Shown here in pieces: positions 14,509-17,652 of a stretch of DNA of 17,652 nt. Positions within the stretch are counted from its first letter, which is position 1. Each line of letters starts with the position of its first letter. The notes below the pieces were generated by a model that saw only the letters and a program-made list of their open reading frames with translations, had not been told where the DNA came from and ran no database searches. This DNA is from an uncultured Eubacterium sp. (GTDB lineage Bacteria > Bacillota > Clostridia > Lachnospirales > Lachnospiraceae), in the NCBI GenBank assembly GCA_900548465.1, contig URKY01000046.1:1-17652 (forward strand), given 5' to 3'. Position numbers and translations under genes: made by a program.

Positions 14509-15575
14509 TGAATATATTATTGATAACAGTTAGAGCAGATTTTGGAGGAGGTCCGCGTCATGTTCATCAATTGATTGAAGAGTTACCTTCTGATTTCAAT
14601 ATTTATGTAGCTTTCCCTCAGGGTAAGCCATATGGCAATTTGTGGCAGGAGCATCCTAAAATAAAGAAATGTATAAATATTCCATATAGGAAGTTCAGTA
14701 TTAAATACTTATTCTTATTAAGACGCTTTATTATTGAAAACAATATTAGTATACTTCATTCTCATGGAAATGGTGCAGGTTTATATTCCCGAATTTTGAA
14801 AATAATTGTGCCGCAGATTAAAGTTGTTCATACTTTTCATGGGATTACGAATAATTATTCTTCATATTTTATATCCTGTATACATAAAATAATAGGACGT
14901 AGTTTAAGATATCTTACAAATAAATTTATTTTAGTGTCAAATGGCGAGTTTGAACTTGGGAAATCGATGCGTTTTTTGTTTACAGATAAATCAGTTATAA
15001 TATATAATGCTATTGCTGATGAGGGACTTAAATTTAATAGATATGATAATAAACTTGTAATAATTTCATTATCTCGCTTTGATTTTGCAAAAAATATGGA
15101 TATGGCATATAGAATAGCAAAAGCATTAAGAAATAATCATGAAATAGAATTTGTGTGGGTGGGAGATGGAGAAGACTTTGTGCGATTAAAACAAAAAAGT
15201 GTAGAAGAGCATGTTAATATAAATTTTATTGGATTCACAGAATACCCCATGTCTTATCTTAAGAACGCTGATTTGTATCTATCCACTTCTCGTTTTGAAG
15301 GTTTACCATATGCCCTAATTGAAGCTGCATCAGTAGGGCTTCCAATAGTCGCTACAGATGTGGTTGGTAATAATGAAGTTGTACTTCACGATTATAATGG
15401 GCTTGTGTTTAAAACAGAACAAGAAGCTGTAGATGCAATAAAAAAATTATCGATAAATGCTGATTTGTTGAATCGATATTCGATAAATTCTCGTGAACTT
15501 TATCTTAAAACTTTTACGATGGAAAAGATGATATCTTCTATTGTAGATACGTATGTACAGGTTTTAAATCAGTAA
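14508..15575 (+). CDS. GT4-family glycosyltransferase
   Basis: This retaining GT-B enzyme has 355 residues. The N-terminus MNILLITVRADFGGGPRHVH carries the glycine-rich donor-site loop, and HTFHGI lies at 108-113. The C-terminal domain has ISLSRFDFAKN (186-196), WVGDGED (217-223), then E264-GLPYALI-E272, a textbook E-x7-E motif, and GLPIVATDVVGNNEVV. It resembles GT4 enzymes of exopolysaccharide loci that transfer hexoses or HexNAc, but the donor is not readable. It is the last strongly AT-rich gene in the window; a 24-base spacer separates it from the next GT4. No truncation is seen. Confidence 0.92.
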   Translation: MNILLITVRADFGGGPRHVHQLIEELPSDFNIYVAFPQGKPYGNLWQEHPKIKKCINIPYRKFSIKYLFLLRRFIIENNISILHSHGNGAGLYSRILKIIVPQIKVVHTFHGITNNYSSYFISCIHKIIGRSLRYLTNKFILVSNGEFELGKSMRFLFTDKSVIIYNAIADEGLKFNRYDNKLVIISLSRFDFAKNMDMAYRIAKALRNNHEIEFVWVGDGEDFVRLKQKSVEEHVNINFIGFTEYPMSYLKNADLYLSTSRFEGLPYALIEAASVGLPIVATDVVGNNEVVLHDYNGLVFKTEQEAVDAIKKLSINADLLNRYSINSRELYLKTFTMEKMISSIVDTYVQVLNQ

Positions 15576-15599
15576 GTTATTGTTTAAAATTGAAATAAG

Positions 15600-16721
15600 A
15601 TGAAGATTGCCATCATTCAAGAATGGTTAGTAACCGTTGGCGGTTCAGATAAAGTAGTCAAAGCTATTGCGGATGTATTTCCTGACGCAGATATTTACAC
15701 CTTAGTTGCTAAAAAACAAGTTTGTGATGAATTAGGGATTGACTGGAATAAAGTCCATACATCATTCATTCAGAAGTTGCCTTTAGGGGTAAAGAAGCAT
15801 AGGATGTATTTGCCTATATTTCCGTTTGCAATAGAACAGTTTGATTTACGGGGATATGATGTGATTATATCATCTTCTCATGCTGTTGCCAAAGGAGTTC
15901 TAACCAAAGCGGATCAACTGCATATTTGTTATTGTCATTCTCCTATTCGTTATGTATGGGATATGTATCATGAATATTTGGAAGAATCGGGGTTGACAAA
16001 AGGCTTGAAAGGATATCTGGCTAAATATATGCTTCACCGTATTCGTAAATGGGATTTGATATCCAGCTTCCGGGTTGACTATTTTATAAGTAATTCAGAT
16101 TATGTGGGACGTCGAATTCAGGAGACATATAGGCGGGATGCTGTAACAATTCACCCTAATATTGATATTTCTAACTTTGATTTGTGCGTAGAGAAAGAAG
16201 ATTTCTATTTAACTAGTAGTCGTTTGGTGGGATATAAGAAAATAGATCTTATTGTCGAAGCTTTCAGTCGTATGCCTAATAAAAAGCTGGTTGTGATTGG
16301 TGGAGGTCCTAATTTGGAAAAGATACGTAAGATTGCCGGGCATAATGTAACTGTTATGGGATATCAGTCATTTGCCGTACTAAAAGAAAAGATGCAGAAA
16401 GCTAAAGCCTTTGTTTTTGCAGCAGATGAGGATTTTGGTATGATTCCGATCGAAGCGCAATCATGTGGGACTCCTGTTATTGCTTATGGCAGGGGAGGTT
16501 CTTTGGAAACAGTAAAAGAAGGAGTAACAGGTCTTTTCTTTTATGAACAAACTGTAGAATCGATTATTGGTGCAGTAGAAAGATTTGAAAAACTAGAAAC
16601 ATCGTTTGATCCTAAAATAATACGTAACCATGCGGAGACTTTTTCGGAAGAACGTTTTAAGAAGGAAATAAAGGAGTTTGTAGAGTTAAAATATAATGAA
16701 TTTAATCATCTGGTGAAATGA
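15600..16721 (+). CDS. GT4-family glycosyltransferase, WbaZ-like
   Basis: This retaining GT-B glycosyltransferase has 373 residues. It opens MKIAIIQEWLVTVGGSDKVV (1-20), and the N-terminal domain carries SSSHAVAKGV and YCHSPIRYVWDMYHEY (111-126), the signature of the WbaZ-like GT4 subgroup that includes mannosyl- and other O-antigen transferases. The C-terminal domain shows SSRLVGYKKIDLIVEAF (206-222), IGGGPN, and E277-DFGMIPI-E285, the E-x7-E pair, followed by CGTPVIAYGRGG. It is complete. Its GC content is higher than that of the five genes before it, and the stop overlaps the epimerase ATG (16718-16721). This suggests it belongs with a more conserved downstream block rather than the AT-rich serotype block. 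Mannose specificity is possible but not established. Confidence 0.92.
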   Translation: MKIAIIQEWLVTVGGSDKVVKAIADVFPDADIYTLVAKKQVCDELGIDWNKVHTSFIQKLPLGVKKHRMYLPIFPFAIEQFDLRGYDVIISSSHAVAKGVLTKADQLHICYCHSPIRYVWDMYHEYLEESGLTKGLKGYLAKYMLHRIRKWDLISSFRVDYFISNSDYVGRRIQETYRRDAVTIHPNIDISNFDLCVEKEDFYLTSSRLVGYKKIDLIVEAFSRMPNKKLVVIGGGPNLEKIRKIAGHNVTVMGYQSFAVLKEKMQKAKAFVFAADEDFGMIPIEAQSCGTPVIAYGRGGSLETVKEGVTGLFFYEQTVESIIGAVERFEKLETSFDPKIIRNHAETFSEERFKKEIKEFVELKYNEFNHLVK

Positions 16722-17652
16722 GTTATTTTATATTTGGCGGTTCCGGTTTTATCGGTACGCACCTTATTGCTCTAATTGATAATTTATATCCGGGTACAAA
16801 AATATACAATCTGGATATTGTGGAGAATAATCATGAAGGTAAATCTACATATATCAATTGTGATGTTCGTTCTGAAATAAATATTGATATACCCGTTACT
16901 TCCGAAGACGTCATCTTTAACTTTGCAGCCGTTCATCGTACCCCGGGACATCCGGACCAGGCTTATTTTGAGACGAATATTCGTGGTGCAGAGAATGTAT
17001 GTGCTTTTGCCGAGAAGTTCGGGATAAAGAAAATCGTTTTTACTAGTTCCATAGCCCCTTATGGCGCAGCTGAAGATTTGAAAACAGAAGAGACGCTTCC
17101 CACACCGAACACGCCTTATGGAATTTCTAAGTTAGTGGCTGAAAAAATACATACGATTTGGCAGGCAAAAAAGTCGAACGAACGACAACTTACTATTGTT
17201 CGTCCGGGTGTGGTATTCGGTAAAGGGGAAAATGGTAACTTTACCCGTTTGTATTGGGGGATTCGTGGTGGTAAGTTCTTCTATCCGGGCCGTAAAGATA
17301 CGATTAAAGCTTGCATTTATGTGAAAGAACTGGTTCGCTTTATGCTTTATCGTTTAGAGAATCATAATGAAGGAGTAGAGTTATATAACTGTACATATGA
17401 ACCAGCTTTTACTATCGAGCAAATAGTAGAAACGATGAAAAAGGCTACGGGACTACAACGTACTGTTGTCGAGGTGCCGGGAAGTCTTCTAATGACAGTT
17501 GCAAGGATTGTCGGTTCGTTAGGGGGAAAAGCTTTAGGTATTTGTCCTGCTCGTGTGAAGAAGTTAATGATTTCTACTAATATATGCGGAAAGAAATTGG
17601 CTGATTCGGGGTATAAGTTTCATTATACATTTGAAGAAGCTATTAAGGATTG
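16718..17652 (+). CDS. NAD-dependent sugar epimerase/dehydratase (extended SDR), 3' end outside window
   Basis: This gene is open to the last base of the window, giving about 311 codons, so the C-terminus is missing. The translation begins MSYFIFGGSGFIGTHL with the NAD-binding GGSGFIG (7-13). It continues with an acidic strand end (YNLDIVE), NFAAVHRTPGH (about 68-78), FTSSIAPYG with the catalytic serine/threonine region, and TPYGISKLVAEK holding the YxxxK tyrosine-lysine pair. RPGVVFGKGENGNF follows, as in UDP-sugar epimerases and dehydratases. The C-terminal part (PGRKDTIKACIYVKELVRFML) is intact as far as seen. Substrate is unknown; it probably makes or modifies a nucleotide sugar for this polymer. 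The start is fixed by the ATGA overlap with the preceding GT4. Relatively high GC (29 of 60 bases at 17161-17220). Confidence 0.88.
   Translation, partial: MSYFIFGGSGFIGTHLIALIDNLYPGTKIYNLDIVENNHEGKSTYINCDVRSEINIDIPVTSEDVIFNFAAVHRTPGHPDQAYFETNIRGAENVCAFAEKFGIKKIVFTSSIAPYGAAEDLKTEETLPTPNTPYGISKLVAEKIHTIWQAKKSNERQLTIVRPGVVFGKGENGNFTRLYWGIRGGKFFYPGRKDTIKACIYVKELVRFMLYRLENHNEGVELYNCTYEPAFTIEQIVETMKKATGLQRTVVEVPGSLLMTVARIVGSLGGKALGICPARVKKLMISTNICGKKLADSGYKFHYTFEEAIKD

Noticed and set aside
1..17652. Mobile element, CRISPR array, tRNA or invertible promoter repeats
   Set aside because: No transposase or integrase genes, regularly spaced repeats, tRNA-like cloverleaf or long inverted repeats were found; any phase-variable promoter would lie upstream of the window.

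Overview
The window is a polysaccharide (capsule, exopolysaccharide or O-antigen type) biosynthesis locus, all on the + strand, most probably from a gut-type Bacteroidales bacterium (Bacteroides, Phocaeicola or Parabacteroides). This rests on the roughly 800-residue multi-SLBB export protein followed by a short kinase-less Wzz, the absence of recognisable Shine-Dalgarno sequences, and general codon and AT character. The assignment is by family resemblance only. There is no rRNA, tRNA, insertion sequence, integrase or CRISPR array.

Layout: (1) 15-5013, export and initiation genes: an SLBB outer-membrane export protein, a Wzz chain-length regulator and a WbaP/WcaJ-type polyprenyl-phosphate sugar-1-phosphate transferase. 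(2) A 203-bp AT-rich gap. (3) 5217-9701, a compact set of type II fatty-acid/ketide genes: malonyl-CoA:ACP transacylase, a dedicated acyl carrier protein, a KAS III-type ketosynthase, a FabG-like ketoreductase, a metallo-beta-lactamase-fold hydrolase that may be a thioesterase, and a left-handed beta-helix acyltransferase. (4) 9698-15575, a strongly AT-rich serotype-type block: Wzx flippase, GT2, GT4, Wzy polymerase, GT4. (5) 15600-17652, a WbaZ-like GT4 and a sugar epimerase/dehydratase cut by the window end, where base composition returns towards that of region 1.

How the genes may work together: the transferase at 3601 loads the first sugar phosphate on undecaprenyl phosphate. Four glycosyltransferases extend it, Wzx flips it, Wzy polymerises it, and Wzz plus the SLBB protein control length and export. 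The unusual part is the acyl pathway. Malonyl transfer to a private ACP, condensation by KAS III and one ketoreduction, with no dehydratase, enoyl reductase or elongating KAS I/II, would yield a short 3-hydroxyacyl-ACP, most simply 3-hydroxybutyryl-ACP. The adjacent hexapeptide-repeat acyltransferase is the obvious candidate to place this group on a sugar of the repeat unit. The enzyme families are read from conserved motifs. The acyl product, the acceptor sugar and the thioesterase role are inference.

The genes are close-packed: 4-base ATGA overlaps at 8246-8249, 9698-9701 and 16718-16721, a 17-base overlap at 13243-13259 and a 1-base overlap at 14508. They probably form one operon whose main promoter lies upstream of the window.
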